Position numbers and translations under genes: made by a program
Part shown: positions 1-8,278 of the stretch, piece after piece
How positions within the stretch are numbered: the stretch's first letter is position 1
Layout of the letters: every line of letters begins with the position of its first letter
DNA from: CAZBKJ01 sp964492495
GTDB taxonomy: Bacteria > Patescibacteriota > Microgenomatia > UBA1400 > UBA12028
Length of the DNA: 25,365 nucleotides
NCBI GenBank assembly: GCA_964492495.1
Contig: CAZBKJ010000020.1
Coordinates: 1 to 25,365 of the forward strand
Direction of reading: 5' to 3'
The notes under the pieces: model-generated
The model's database searches: none
The model's input: only the letters and a program-made list of their open reading frames with translations
Told to the model about the DNA's origin: nothing

Positions 1-2175
1 TTCATGCAGATGTTTGGAATGTCTATTAATTTCCTTTCTTTGTTTTCATTCTTATTAGCTCTCGGACTCTTAGTCGATGACACAATTGTGGTGGTTTCTG
101 CGATGACGATGTACTACAAATCTGGGAGATTTAGTCCAGTGGAAACAGGTCTGCTCGTTTGGAAAGACACGATTATCCCAATTTGGTCGACAACGATTAC
201 AACTATATGGTCATTTGTCCCTCTCTTGATTACGTCGGGAATTATAGGCGAGTTCATTAAGCCAATTCCAATTGTCGTGACAGTGACAATGATTTCATCA
301 ACTGCGATTGCAGTTTTAATTACACTGCCGCTCATGATTGTGATCTTAAAACCCTCAATCCCAAAACGAAGTCAGATTCTCTTAAAAGCTTTGGTATGGC
401 TCGCTGGAATCTCTGTGATTGCATTTCTTACTTTCCAAAGCATCATTTTTCCTCTTATTTTACTTACATATATTTTGCTCACTTTCGTGTTTTTGCGTGT
501 TGGTAAAGTTGTACAACAAAGATTTCCCATACTTGTACAAGAAAAAATAAAAGGATTTCAAAACAAAAGAATTAACAGAATTATAGCGGCCTTGTCTCAG
601 CTAATGGATAAAGGAATTGTAGATGTCGAGCCTTTTTCCCAGTGGTATAAACGAAAAATTATCACAATTTTGTCAAAAAAATCGAGTAGACGAAAAGTGA
701 TGGCTGCTGTGGTTTTGTACTCGATATTTTGTTTTGCACTCTTGCCACTTGGATTTGTTAAAAACGAATTTTTTCCAAAAACAAACGAGGATAGAGTATT
801 TGTTCAACTTGAACTACCCGCTGGTTCTCGGATAGAAGAATCAACAAAAAAAGCTCTCCCTATTTTGGAAAAACTACGCTTGATACCTGAAACAGAGTTT
901 GTGACTGCAGAAATTGGACGAGGTGGAGCTGTCGGGTTTGGAGGAGGATCAGATTCAAGCAATCTTACATTTTTCTCTGTGCGACTGAAAGAAAAAGAAG
1001 AAAGAAAGAAAAGCTCAAGTGAAATTTCTGAACAATTACGACGAGATTTTTCAACAAATACTGATGGAAAAATTTCCATTATTGAACAATCCGGTGGACC
1101 ACCTGCTGGAGCAGATTTACAGATAAAACTGCTTGGTGATGATTTAGGAGAGCTCTCAGTTCAGGCAGACAAAATACAAGAGTATCTGGAAACTCTAAGT
1201 AGTGTTACCAACGTTTCGACATCAATTTCTGAAGGGACGAGCAAGCTTGTTTTTATACCTGACCCGAATTTACTCGCGCAAAACAACTTAACCCCAGATA
1301 CTTTAGGATTTACACTTCGCACCTTTGCAAGTGGGTTTACGTTAGATTCCATTGCCTTTGATGAAGGCGATAGTGAAAAAACAGATGTTGTTATGCGATT
1401 AACAAATCAAACAGCATCCGCTCAAGATCTATCTGAACTCGCTGTGCCAAACAGCAAAGGGCAACAGATTCCACTTCTTGCTCTGGGAAAATTCGTTCCA
1501 AGAGTGAATCCGACAAGCATTGCTCATGAGAATTTCAAACGAACGATTTCTGTCACTGCTGCTGTTCGCCCTGGCTTTTCCATACCGGCTGAAAACACAA
1601 AGATGGAAGAGTTTGCCAAAACGCTTACTTTACCGGCTGGATATGAATGGAAAACTGGTGGTGTAAATGAAGAAAACGCAAAATCGATTCAATCGATACT
1701 GCAAGCAATGGTGCTTTCATCTATTCTCATTTTGATTACCATGGTGGTTCAATTTGGATCGTTTCGGCAAGCAGTTATCGTACTCATCGTGATACCTCTA
1801 GCTGTGTCATCTGTATTCTTAGCGTATGCGCTTACAGGAACACCTCTCTCATTTCCATCAATGATCGGAATTTTATCTTTATTTGGAATTGTAGTTACAA
1901 ACTCCATGTTTATTGTCGATAAGATCAATCTCAATAGAAAAGAGGGAATGGCTTTTAAAGAAGCAATCGCGGACGCAGGAGCTTCTCGTATGGAACCCAT
2001 CATTTTGACAAAGCTTTCAACTGTTTTTGGTCTACTACCGATTACACTTGCAGATCCGCTTTGGCGAGGACTTGGTGGTGCGATTATTTCCGGGCTACTT
2101 ATTGCCAGTACCATTATGCTGTTGTTTATTCCCGTCTTGTACTACTCATGGATGAAGGATGAATCTAATGATTAA
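1..2175 (+). CDS. RND-family efflux permease, C-terminal part (5' end outside window)
   Basis: The reading frame is open from base 1, so the N-terminal half is outside the window. This is the inner-membrane permease of a proton-driven RND exporter (AcrB/HAE-like). Counting from the Met at base 4, the TM4 motif GLLVDDTIVV is at residues 21-30, with the two relay aspartates at 25-26. TM5 and TM6 follow (about 60-115). The second extracytoplasmic domain begins after EFFP (about 255) and ends near 560, followed by the last TM bundle. In the TM10 region FGIVVTN (residues 628-634), Thr632 sits where AcrB has its relay lysine; other RND proteins also vary here. Oddly, residues 116-230 between TM6 and TM7 are much longer than usual and hold two extra hydrophobic segments (about 128-165). 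Family assignment is firm, substrate unknown. It ends 73 bases before the enolase start. Confidence 0.92.
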   Translation, partial: FMQMFGMSINFLSLFSFLLALGLLVDDTIVVVSAMTMYYKSGRFSPVETGLLVWKDTIIPIWSTTITTIWSFVPLLITSGIIGEFIKPIPIVVTVTMISSTAIAVLITLPLMIVILKPSIPKRSQILLKALVWLAGISVIAFLTFQSIIFPLILLTYILLTFVFLRVGKVVQQRFPILVQEKIKGFQNKRINRIIAALSQLMDKGIVDVEPFSQWYKRKIITILSKKSSRRKVMAAVVLYSIFCFALLPLGFVKNEFFPKTNEDRVFVQLELPAGSRIEESTKKALPILEKLRLIPETEFVTAEIGRGGAVGFGGGSDSSNLTFFSVRLKEKEERKKSSSEISEQLRRDFSTNTDGKISIIEQSGGPPAGADLQIKLLGDDLGELSVQADKIQEYLETLSSVTNVSTSISEGTSKLVFIPDPNLLAQNNLTPDTLGFTLRTFASGFTLDSIAFDEGDSEKTDVVMRLTNQTASAQDLSELAVPNSKGQQIPLLALGKFVPRVNPTSIAHENFKRTISVTAAVRPGFSIPAENTKMEEFAKTLTLPAGYEWKTGGVNEENAKSIQSILQAMVLSSILILITMVVQFGSFRQAVIVLIVIPLAVSSVFLAYALTGTPLSFPSMIGILSLFGIVVTNSMFIVDKINLNRKEGMAFKEAIADAGASRMEPIILTKLSTVFGLLPITLADPLWRGLGGAIISGLLIASTIMLLFIPVLYYSWMKDESND

Positions 2176-2206
2176 TATACGTTCTCGCGTCTAGAAACCT
2201 TTGCCC

Positions 2207-2235
2207 TTGAGTGATATCCTATACACCTGTATTGT
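2207..2235 (+). promoter_or_regulatory. Candidate promoter for enolase
   Basis: TTGAGT (2207-2212), a 17-base spacer and TATTGT (2230-2235) resemble a sigma70 promoter. Transcription would start near 2242, only a few bases before the enolase ATG at 2249. The purine run AGGGGAG (2236-2242) could be read as a Shine-Dalgarno site only if transcription starts further upstream. Motif-based only. Confidence 0.35.
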
Positions 2236-2248
2236 AGGGGAGTTTTTT

Positions 2249-3511
2249 ATGTCTACTATTTCATCAATACTCGCTTATGAAGTTTTAGCATCCGGGGGAT
2301 ATCCGACCATTGAAGTGAAGGTTGTCTTAGACTCAGGAGTTGTCGGGACTGCATCTGTCCCGTACGGAGCCTCTGCAGGTTCACATGAAGCAAGCGTTCT
2401 GACCGATGGTGACAAAGCAAGATATCACGGAAAAGGAATGCTCTCAGTCGCTACAAATGTGTCAGAAAAAATATTTCCTCTGATTAAAGGAAAAGATGCC
2501 ACAAATCAAACGGCTATCGATAAAATTCTGATAGAAGCAGATGGTACACCTCAGAAGACAACGTTTGGTGGGAACGCGATTCTGGCGGTCTCGGTTGCAG
2601 TTGCTAATGCAGCGGCAAATGAACAAAAAATTCCGTTGTACAGACATCTTGCAAATCATTTTTCTACAGGAGTGGATTTCTTAACACTCCCAAAACCAAT
2701 GGTTGTGGTAATTGAAGGCGGCAAGCATGCAGATGAGACAACAGATCTTCAAGAATACTGTATTACGGGTATTGGAAATGAGACTAGCACAGAAAGTATT
2801 CGTAAGTGTCTTGAAAGTTACCACACCCTCAGCAAGGTGCTCAAGCAAAATAACTTATCAACAAATGTAGGAAATGAAGGAGCCTTTGCACCTAATGGTA
2901 TTGTGAGTAATGAAGCACCATTTCAATTTATTTTGTCCGCAATCGAACAGGCTGGATATAAGCCAGGAGAAGAGCTTGGGATTTCAATCGATGCTGCTGC
3001 GAGTGAATTCTTCAAAGACGGAAAATATCATTTGAGTATTGAGAAAAAGTCATTATCTGCAGATGAGCTTATTTCGTACTACGAAAACTGGTTTACAAAG
3101 TATCCAATCGCGACGGTTGAAGACATGCTCGCTGAAGATGACTGGGAGAACTGGGTAAAGCTAAAGAAAGTGACAGACAAATACTCCATACCGTTAGTCG
3201 GAGATGATTTAACTGTTACTGATAAAACTCGTTTGCAAAAAGCGATCGACATGGACGCGATTTCTGCCATCCTTATCAAACTGAATCAGATAGGTTCAGT
3301 CTCTGAAACAATGGAGACCTGTTTGCTCGCGAAAGCCCACGGCATGATGACAGTTCCATCCCATCGAGGTGGAGGTGAGACAAACGATTCGACGATGGTT
3401 GATGTGGCTGTAGCTGTGGGGGGAAAGTACATAAAAGTAGGTCCAACTCGTGGAGAGAGAGTGAGTAAATATAATCGGCTAATGGAAATTGAGCGAGAGA
3501 CACAGAAATAA
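2249..3511 (+). CDS. eno: Enolase, divergent
   Basis: Enolase converts 2-phosphoglycerate to phosphoenolpyruvate in the cytoplasm. The ATG at 2249 gives about 420 residues starting MSTISSILAYEVLASGGYPT; a TTG at 2201 would add 16 residues that do not look like enolase. Catalytic and Mg ligands can be placed by comparison with yeast enolase: Ser of GAS (S39), His of GGKHA (H159), Glu of LQEY (E168), Glu of GNEGA (E211), Asp of IDAAASEFF (D246), Glu of VEDMLAEDDW (E295), Asp of VGDDL (D320), Lys of ILIKLNQIG (K345), His of SHR (H373) and Lys of YIKVG (K396). Signature segments nevertheless differ: DSRGNPT is ASGGYPT, NIINGG is VVIEGG, GDEGG is GNEGA, and SHRSGET is SHRGGGET with one extra residue. 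The C-terminus is slightly short. The next gene, gpmI, makes its substrate, which supports the call. Confidence 0.9.
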   Translation: MSTISSILAYEVLASGGYPTIEVKVVLDSGVVGTASVPYGASAGSHEASVLTDGDKARYHGKGMLSVATNVSEKIFPLIKGKDATNQTAIDKILIEADGTPQKTTFGGNAILAVSVAVANAAANEQKIPLYRHLANHFSTGVDFLTLPKPMVVVIEGGKHADETTDLQEYCITGIGNETSTESIRKCLESYHTLSKVLKQNNLSTNVGNEGAFAPNGIVSNEAPFQFILSAIEQAGYKPGEELGISIDAAASEFFKDGKYHLSIEKKSLSADELISYYENWFTKYPIATVEDMLAEDDWENWVKLKKVTDKYSIPLVGDDLTVTDKTRLQKAIDMDAISAILIKLNQIGSVSETMETCLLAKAHGMMTVPSHRGGGETNDSTMVDVAVAVGGKYIKVGPTRGERVSKYNRLMEIERETQK

Positions 3512-3522
3512 TCCTGGTATCT

Positions 3523-5040
3523 ATGAAAAAAAAACCACTAGCACTAGTTATTCTTGATGGCTGGGGAATTGCTGAGGATGGGGAACATAACGGAATTTTT
3601 GTGGCTCAAACCCCTACATTTGATACGCTTTGGAAAAAATATCCTCATACCCAACTTGATGCATCCGGTGAAGCGGTTGGCCTGCCAGTTGGACAGATGG
3701 GAAACAGTGAGGTGGGACATACAACAATTGGAGCAGGAAGAGTTTTGTATCAGGATCTGGTGCGTATATCCAAAGATGCTAGGGAAGGAAAATTCGCTGA
3801 TAATCCAGCTTTACAAAAAGCATTTTCTCATGTCATTGCGCATACAAGCACTCTTCATATCATGGGTTTACTTTCTCCCGGTGGGGTACATAGTCACGAA
3901 GATCATTTTATAGAAATGATCAATAGTGCGATTAAATCCGGAGTGCAAGAGATTGTATTGCATCCTTTCCTTGATGGGAGAGATTCCTCACGTACAGGTG
4001 GAAAAGACTCACTTGATCGACTGGAAAAACATATTGCAGGAATAAAAAATGTGCACATTGGCACAGTTATCGGGAGATATTTTTCGATGGATCGTGATAC
4101 AAATTGGGATCGAACTGACTCTGCCTATCGAGCAATTTTTGAAGGAAAAGCAGCATTTGTGTATGATGCGACACAGAAACCCTCACAAGAAATAACACAA
4201 TGGTATACAAAAGAAATTTTTGATGAGCTACTCGAGCCTCAAGTCTTTCTGCGTGAGGATGGAAACCCTGCGAAGGTGCATCAGAATGATGCAATTATTT
4301 TTACGAATTTTCGACCTGATAGAGCAAGACAATTATCAAAAAAAATTGCGAGCGTTTTACAGGAAAAGAATTTGTGTTTCGTTACGATGACGCAATACGA
4401 TCCTACTCTTGAATCAATTGTTGCATATTCACCTGAAGTGATTGACACAACTCTTGGAGGAGTGATTTCAGAGGCTGGCCTCTCACAAGCGCACATTGCT
4501 GAAACCGAAAAGTTTCCTCATGTCACGTACTTTGTTAATGGAGGCCGTCAGGATCCCCATACAGGTGAAGAGCATGTACTTGTCCAAAGCAGAAAAGATA
4601 TTAAAACGCATGATGAAGCGCCTAAAATGAGAGCCAAGGAAATTGCTGATGAAGCGATTTCACGACTTGGGAACTGTGATTTTATTTTCCTTAATTTTGC
4701 GAATCCTGATATGGTTGGACATACAGCCAAACCTGCTGCGATAAAAATAGCTGTTGAAACAGTGGATCGTGAATTGGGCCGTTTAGTCGATGCTACCTTA
4801 CAACATGACGGAACAGTAATTGTCATCGCTGATCACGGCAATGCTGAGAGAATGTACGACCCAAAAACAAAAGAACCTCATACCTCTCATACAACCAATC
4901 CAGTTCCCTGCATAGTTATTGGAAAAAAAGCGAACGGTACACTGCGCTCCGATGGAGGTCTGAAAGATATTGCTCCAACAGTTCTTTTTCTTCTTGGACT
5001 TCAAAAGCCTGTAAGTATGACAGGAACATCACTTTTATAA
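3523..5040 (+). CDS. gpmI: 2,3-bisphosphoglycerate-independent phosphoglycerate mutase
   Basis: The 505-residue protein interconverts 3- and 2-phosphoglycerate with two Mn ions and a phosphoserine intermediate. It belongs to the alkaline phosphatase superfamily. Visible motifs in order: LDGWG near the N-terminus (metal Asp), GNSEVGHTTIGAGR with the catalytic Ser, GGVHSHEDH, DGRDSSR, GRYFSMDRD, NFRPDRARQ, AETEKFPHVTYF, the metal-binding NPDMVGH, ADHGNAERM, and HTSHTTNPVP. Length is normal for GpmI. It starts 11 bases after the enolase stop with only a weak CCTGG-like element in the gap, so it is probably translated with, and on the same mRNA as, enolase. Together the two genes take 3-phosphoglycerate to phosphoenolpyruvate. 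Confidence 0.96.
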   Translation: MKKKPLALVILDGWGIAEDGEHNGIFVAQTPTFDTLWKKYPHTQLDASGEAVGLPVGQMGNSEVGHTTIGAGRVLYQDLVRISKDAREGKFADNPALQKAFSHVIAHTSTLHIMGLLSPGGVHSHEDHFIEMINSAIKSGVQEIVLHPFLDGRDSSRTGGKDSLDRLEKHIAGIKNVHIGTVIGRYFSMDRDTNWDRTDSAYRAIFEGKAAFVYDATQKPSQEITQWYTKEIFDELLEPQVFLREDGNPAKVHQNDAIIFTNFRPDRARQLSKKIASVLQEKNLCFVTMTQYDPTLESIVAYSPEVIDTTLGGVISEAGLSQAHIAETEKFPHVTYFVNGGRQDPHTGEEHVLVQSRKDIKTHDEAPKMRAKEIADEAISRLGNCDFIFLNFANPDMVGHTAKPAAIKIAVETVDRELGRLVDATLQHDGTVIVIADHGNAERMYDPKTKEPHTSHTTNPVPCIVIGKKANGTLRSDGGLKDIAPTVLFLLGLQKPVSMTGTSLL

Positions 5041-5084
5041 GTGTCGCGCTTGAACTTGTCAATATACTTTTATAGGTTTGGGTG

Positions 5085-5093
5085 TGATATAAA
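5085..5093 (+). promoter_or_regulatory. Extended -10 candidate before purB
   Basis: TGATATAAA is an extended -10 (TG, one base, TATAAA at 5088-5093). It would start transcription near 5100, about six bases before the purB ATG at 5106, so the leader would be almost absent. No convincing -35 is seen at 17 bases. Motif-based only. Confidence 0.4.
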
Positions 5094-5105
5094 GTGAGTA
5101 TTCTT

Positions 5106-6467
5106 ATGCACGCTCTTTCTCCTCTTGATGGGAGATATAAAAAAAAAGTTACCTCGCTGTCGGAGTATTTTTCCGAGTTTGGCTTGATGAAGTATCGATT
5201 GAAGGTTGAGGTTGAGTACCTACTTTTTTTGTCAAAGAAAAATATTTCCAACTCCATTTCCTCAAAGGACACTGAGTTTTTGAAAGGCTTAGTTACGTCA
5301 TTTCATGACTTGCAAGCAGAAGAGGTTTTGCAGATTGAACGTACAATCCATCATGATGTGAAGGCGGTTGAATATTTCTTGCGTGAGCAGATGCAACGAA
5401 AAAAAATTAACGGAGATCAGTGGATTCATTTCGCGCTCACTAGTGAGGATACAAACTCTTTAGCATATGGCATTGCTCTCAAAGACTCATTACAAGAAGT
5501 TTTTATTCCTGCAATCAAAAAAATTATTATAAAATTCGCAGGACTTTCCAAAGAATATGCAAGTATTCCAATGCTTGCACGAACACATGGTCAGGTTGCA
5601 GTACCGACAACTGTAGGAAAAGAGATTTGTGTGTTCGCAACAAGACTTTCAAGGGAATTTCAAGTTTTACAGAACTTCACGGTTGAAGGAAAGCTTACTG
5701 GTGCGGTTGGCAATTTTAATGCACACGTCGCCTCGTTTCCGAAGGAAAACTGGTTGAAATTAAGTACAGAATTTGTGTCCTCTTTAGGATTGCAACCCCA
5801 GACAACTACGACACAAATACTACCTGCAGATTCATATGCTCATCTTTTCTCATCGATTCTCCTGATAAATTCGATACTCACTGGTTTCTGTCAGGATATG
5901 TGGAGGTATATTTCAGATGACTACTTTGTACTAAAACTGGAAAAAAATCAGGTGGGATCATCAACGATGCCTCAAAAAATCAATCCTATAGATTTTGAAA
6001 ATGCGGAAGGTAATTTGGGGTTGGCAAATAGCATGCTTGAGTTTTTCATCAGAAAGCTTCCGATCTCTCGCTTGCAGCGGGACCTTTCTGATAGTACGGT
6101 GAAAAGAAATATTGGTGTAGCATTTGGACATTCTCTTGTTGCGTACGATGCAATCGAAAAGGGCTTAACAAAGATTTCTCTACATGAAAAAAAACTTCAG
6201 GAGGAATTGAACGAACATTGGGAAGTCATTGCCGAAGGAATTCAGACAATACTGCGATCATACGGTGATACGAGAGCATATGAAAAAGTAAAGGATTTTT
6301 CTCGAGGTAAGAGGGTTACAAAAGAATCAGTTGCTGAATTTATTGACAAACTTTCAGTTGATAAAAAAACAACGAATAAGCTCAAAAAATTATCACCCTA
6401 TACGTTTATTGGTATATCAGAAGAGATTGTAGAAGAAGCATTAAAAGAAATAGAACATATTTTGTAG
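5106..6467 (+). CDS. purB: Adenylosuccinate lyase
   Basis: PurB removes fumarate from adenylosuccinate (giving AMP) and from SAICAR in purine synthesis. It is of the longer E. coli type, about 453 residues: the N-terminus MHALSPLDGRY matches that subfamily. ARTHGQVAVPTTVGKE carries the catalytic His, and the fumarase/lyase signature GSSTMPQKINPIDFEN (about residues 284-299) carries the catalytic Ser; Gln290 replaces the His common in MPHK. The segment LPISRLQRDLSDSTVKRN is also typical. The ATG at 5106 is preferred because the family N-terminus follows directly; a GTG at 5094 would add four residues and would abut the -10 box. PurA follows after 13 bases, so the pair covers IMP to AMP. Confidence 0.94.
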   Translation: MHALSPLDGRYKKKVTSLSEYFSEFGLMKYRLKVEVEYLLFLSKKNISNSISSKDTEFLKGLVTSFHDLQAEEVLQIERTIHHDVKAVEYFLREQMQRKKINGDQWIHFALTSEDTNSLAYGIALKDSLQEVFIPAIKKIIIKFAGLSKEYASIPMLARTHGQVAVPTTVGKEICVFATRLSREFQVLQNFTVEGKLTGAVGNFNAHVASFPKENWLKLSTEFVSSLGLQPQTTTTQILPADSYAHLFSSILLINSILTGFCQDMWRYISDDYFVLKLEKNQVGSSTMPQKINPIDFENAEGNLGLANSMLEFFIRKLPISRLQRDLSDSTVKRNIGVAFGHSLVAYDAIEKGLTKISLHEKKLQEELNEHWEVIAEGIQTILRSYGDTRAYEKVKDFSRGKRVTKESVAEFIDKLSVDKKTTNKLKKLSPYTFIGISEEIVEEALKEIEHIL

Positions 6468-6480
6468 AAGGGAAGAATGT

Positions 6481-7833
6481 ATGTCCAAAATTCGTCCGTA
6501 CAGTATGGCTTTTTGTGGAGGTGCATATGGAGATGAAGGAAAGGGGAGAATTGTCGATAAATTCGTTTCAGATTTTGCGAAAAAGAGGGATGTCATTGTA
6601 TACAGAGATAATGGTGGAGCTAATGCTGGACATACTGTCGAGTTTGAGAATGGCAAACGAGTTGCTCTTCATCAACTACCCTCAGGGATTTTTCACAAAA
6701 AAGCGACTGTTGTTTTAGGAAAAGGAATGGTTATTCACCCAGGAGACTTGTTGGTAGAGATTTTACAAGTAAAAGCAGCCGGATATAAACTTCCAAAAAT
6801 AGTGATCGATGAAATGGCAACACTTTCTTTGGACACTCACAGAGCGTTTGAGGCGGTTCTAAAGGACTGGGAAGAGGGGGGAAAAGGATCGACAGGAAGA
6901 GGAATTGCGCCTGCATACGTTGACATTGTGCTTCGACATCCACTTCGTGTTCGTGATCTCGTACCGTTTAATAGAGAAAAGGTTGCAAAACATTACAAGT
7001 TATACCAAGGCTTACTTCGAGGTCTCGGAAGAGCATTGGCTGATGTTGATGTTCCAGAACTCGGAAGTACAAAACTACTCGCTGTTGGATCGCTTGAAGA
7101 GTTTACAGCAAGACTTTCACAACAAGCGAAAACCATAGCTCCGTATATAAAAAATGTCTATTCACTTTTGCAAACAAAGTGGGGAGACAAAAAAACAGCA
7201 TTCATTTTTGAGAAAGCGCAAGCTATCGGACTTGATACTCGGTGGGGTGTATATCCAGATGTAACTGCTTCAGATTGTACGTTTGATGGAATTTTTTCAG
7301 CGACAGAAGGGATTGTGAGTCCTTCTGACATTTCGATACGAGCTGGAGTACTGAAGGCAACATATATGTCCAGTGTGGGTATCCGTAAACTACCCACAGT
7401 TATGGAAGAGAAACTTGCAAATAAAATTCGAGAAGATGCTCATGAGTATGGGGCAACAACTCGTCGGCCTCGTGGAATTGCATATCTAGATATTCCATCA
7501 CTTCAATTTTTTTCACGAGTTGGAAATTGCAACGCACTCATTCTAACGCACATGGACGTTGTGTACGCAGAACACCCGATAAAAATATGCGTGGCATATA
7601 CAAAAGGTGGAAAAGAAGTATCGTATCGACCAGATCAAGAATTTTTACACACAGTGAAACCCAAATATATCGAGCTTCCATCATGGGATAAAGAAAAATT
7701 GATGAAAGCAAAAACGAAAAACGATCTACCCAAAGAGGCAAAGAAGTTTTTGCAGTTTATTGAAAAATCAATTGGCCTTCCAGTTCATATGATTACGACT
7801 GGCCCGAAACGCGAACAGGGAATTATTTTTTAA
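6481..7833 (+). CDS. purA: Adenylosuccinate synthetase, divergent
   Basis: PurA joins IMP and aspartate using GTP to make adenylosuccinate, the substrate of the neighbouring PurB. Length is 450 residues. Preserved elements: AYGDEGKGRIVD (IMP/P-loop, catalytic Asp), GGANAGHTVE (catalytic His), LPSGI, GSTGRGIAPAYVD, GATTRRPRG (substrate loop) and TTGPKREQ near the C-terminus. Several motifs differ from E. coli PurA: EGAQGTLLD is EKAQAIGLD, TRVGAGPFPTE is SSVGIRKLPTVM, and the guanine-recognition TKLD is THMD, so Lys is replaced by His while Asp is kept. A good Shine-Dalgarno site, GAAGGGAAG (6468-6476), supports the ATG at 6481. It converges with the HxlR gene, with 42 bases between the stops and no obvious terminator. 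Confidence 0.9.
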   Translation: MSKIRPYSMAFCGGAYGDEGKGRIVDKFVSDFAKKRDVIVYRDNGGANAGHTVEFENGKRVALHQLPSGIFHKKATVVLGKGMVIHPGDLLVEILQVKAAGYKLPKIVIDEMATLSLDTHRAFEAVLKDWEEGGKGSTGRGIAPAYVDIVLRHPLRVRDLVPFNREKVAKHYKLYQGLLRGLGRALADVDVPELGSTKLLAVGSLEEFTARLSQQAKTIAPYIKNVYSLLQTKWGDKKTAFIFEKAQAIGLDTRWGVYPDVTASDCTFDGIFSATEGIVSPSDISIRAGVLKATYMSSVGIRKLPTVMEEKLANKIREDAHEYGATTRRPRGIAYLDIPSLQFFSRVGNCNALILTHMDVVYAEHPIKICVAYTKGGKEVSYRPDQEFLHTVKPKYIELPSWDKEKLMKAKTKNDLPKEAKKFLQFIEKSIGLPVHMITTGPKREQGIIF

Positions 7834-7875
7834 GACAAAAAAACTGCATCAATGATCTAAATACTTTTGAAAGAT

Positions 7876-8193
7876 TTATTGGCTCTCACTCCAGTCTTTT
7901 AGAAGCAAAATGATCTTTTTGAGAGACAAGCCTTTTTTTGTGAGAGAATACTCCACGTGCAACGGAACCTCAGCATATATTTTTTTGAGAATGATTCCTT
8001 CTTTTTCTAACTGTTGAAGCCTAAGTGATAACGTTCTCGGACTGATTCCATTTACTTCCTTCTGGATTTCCCCAAACCGTTTTGTTCGCTCACATAAAGC
8101 GTGAAGAATAAAAATTGTCCATTTGCTCCCCACAATATGAATGGTTTTTGTTACTTCTTTGGCAGTGTGTTCAATCTTGTGATCTGAATTCAT
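7876..8193 (-). CDS. HxlR-family winged-helix transcriptional regulator
   Basis: About 105 residues in one winged helix-turn-helix domain. The typical HxlR layout is visible: VGSKWTIFILHAL, then KRFGEIQKEVNGISPRTLSLRLQQLEKEGI (recognition helix and wing) and EYSLTKKGLSL near the end. Members are often redox- or electrophile-sensing repressors of adjacent divergent genes. The ATG at 8193 is preferred; a TTG at 8220 would add nine residues that are encoded by the operator-like repeats themselves. No Cys lies near the N-terminus; the only Cys is in the HALCERTKRF segment, so a YodB-type N-terminal Cys switch is not evident. It is divergent from the LUD-domain gene, its likely target. Confidence 0.88.
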   Translation of the reverse strand: MNSDHKIEHTAKEVTKTIHIVGSKWTIFILHALCERTKRFGEIQKEVNGISPRTLSLRLQQLEKEGIILKKIYAEVPLHVEYSLTKKGLSLKKIILLLKDWSESQ

Positions 8194-8230
8194 ACTATAC
8201 AAAATGTAAGTACTATACAAACGATAGTAT
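8193..8230. promoter_or_regulatory. Operator-like repeats between hxlR-type gene and LUD gene
   Basis: TACTATACAAA occurs twice as a direct repeat (8193-8203 and 8211-8221), 18 bases apart. The second copy is also the left half of an inverted repeat, TACTAT-N7-ATAGTA (8211-8229). Read on the minus strand each copy contains a TATAGT -10-like box, the nearer one touching the regulator's ATG. A TACT...AGTA palindrome is the general design of HxlR-family operators, so autoregulation and control of the LUD gene are inferred. Confidence 0.55.
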
Positions 8231-8278
8231 TAATGCGAGTATATACCAATACCTACCACAGTCCAATAAGGAGCCACT

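Noticed and set aside
1749..2114. Antisense open frame of about 120 codons opposite the RND gene (others at 4916-5272, 13695-14045, 20554-20913)
   Set aside because: They lie entirely or mostly opposite well-supported genes, have no family features and look like shadows of the sense codons.
2201..2248. TTG start adding 16 residues to enolase
   Set aside because: The extra residues do not resemble enolase, and the ATG at 2249 gives the normal N-terminus.
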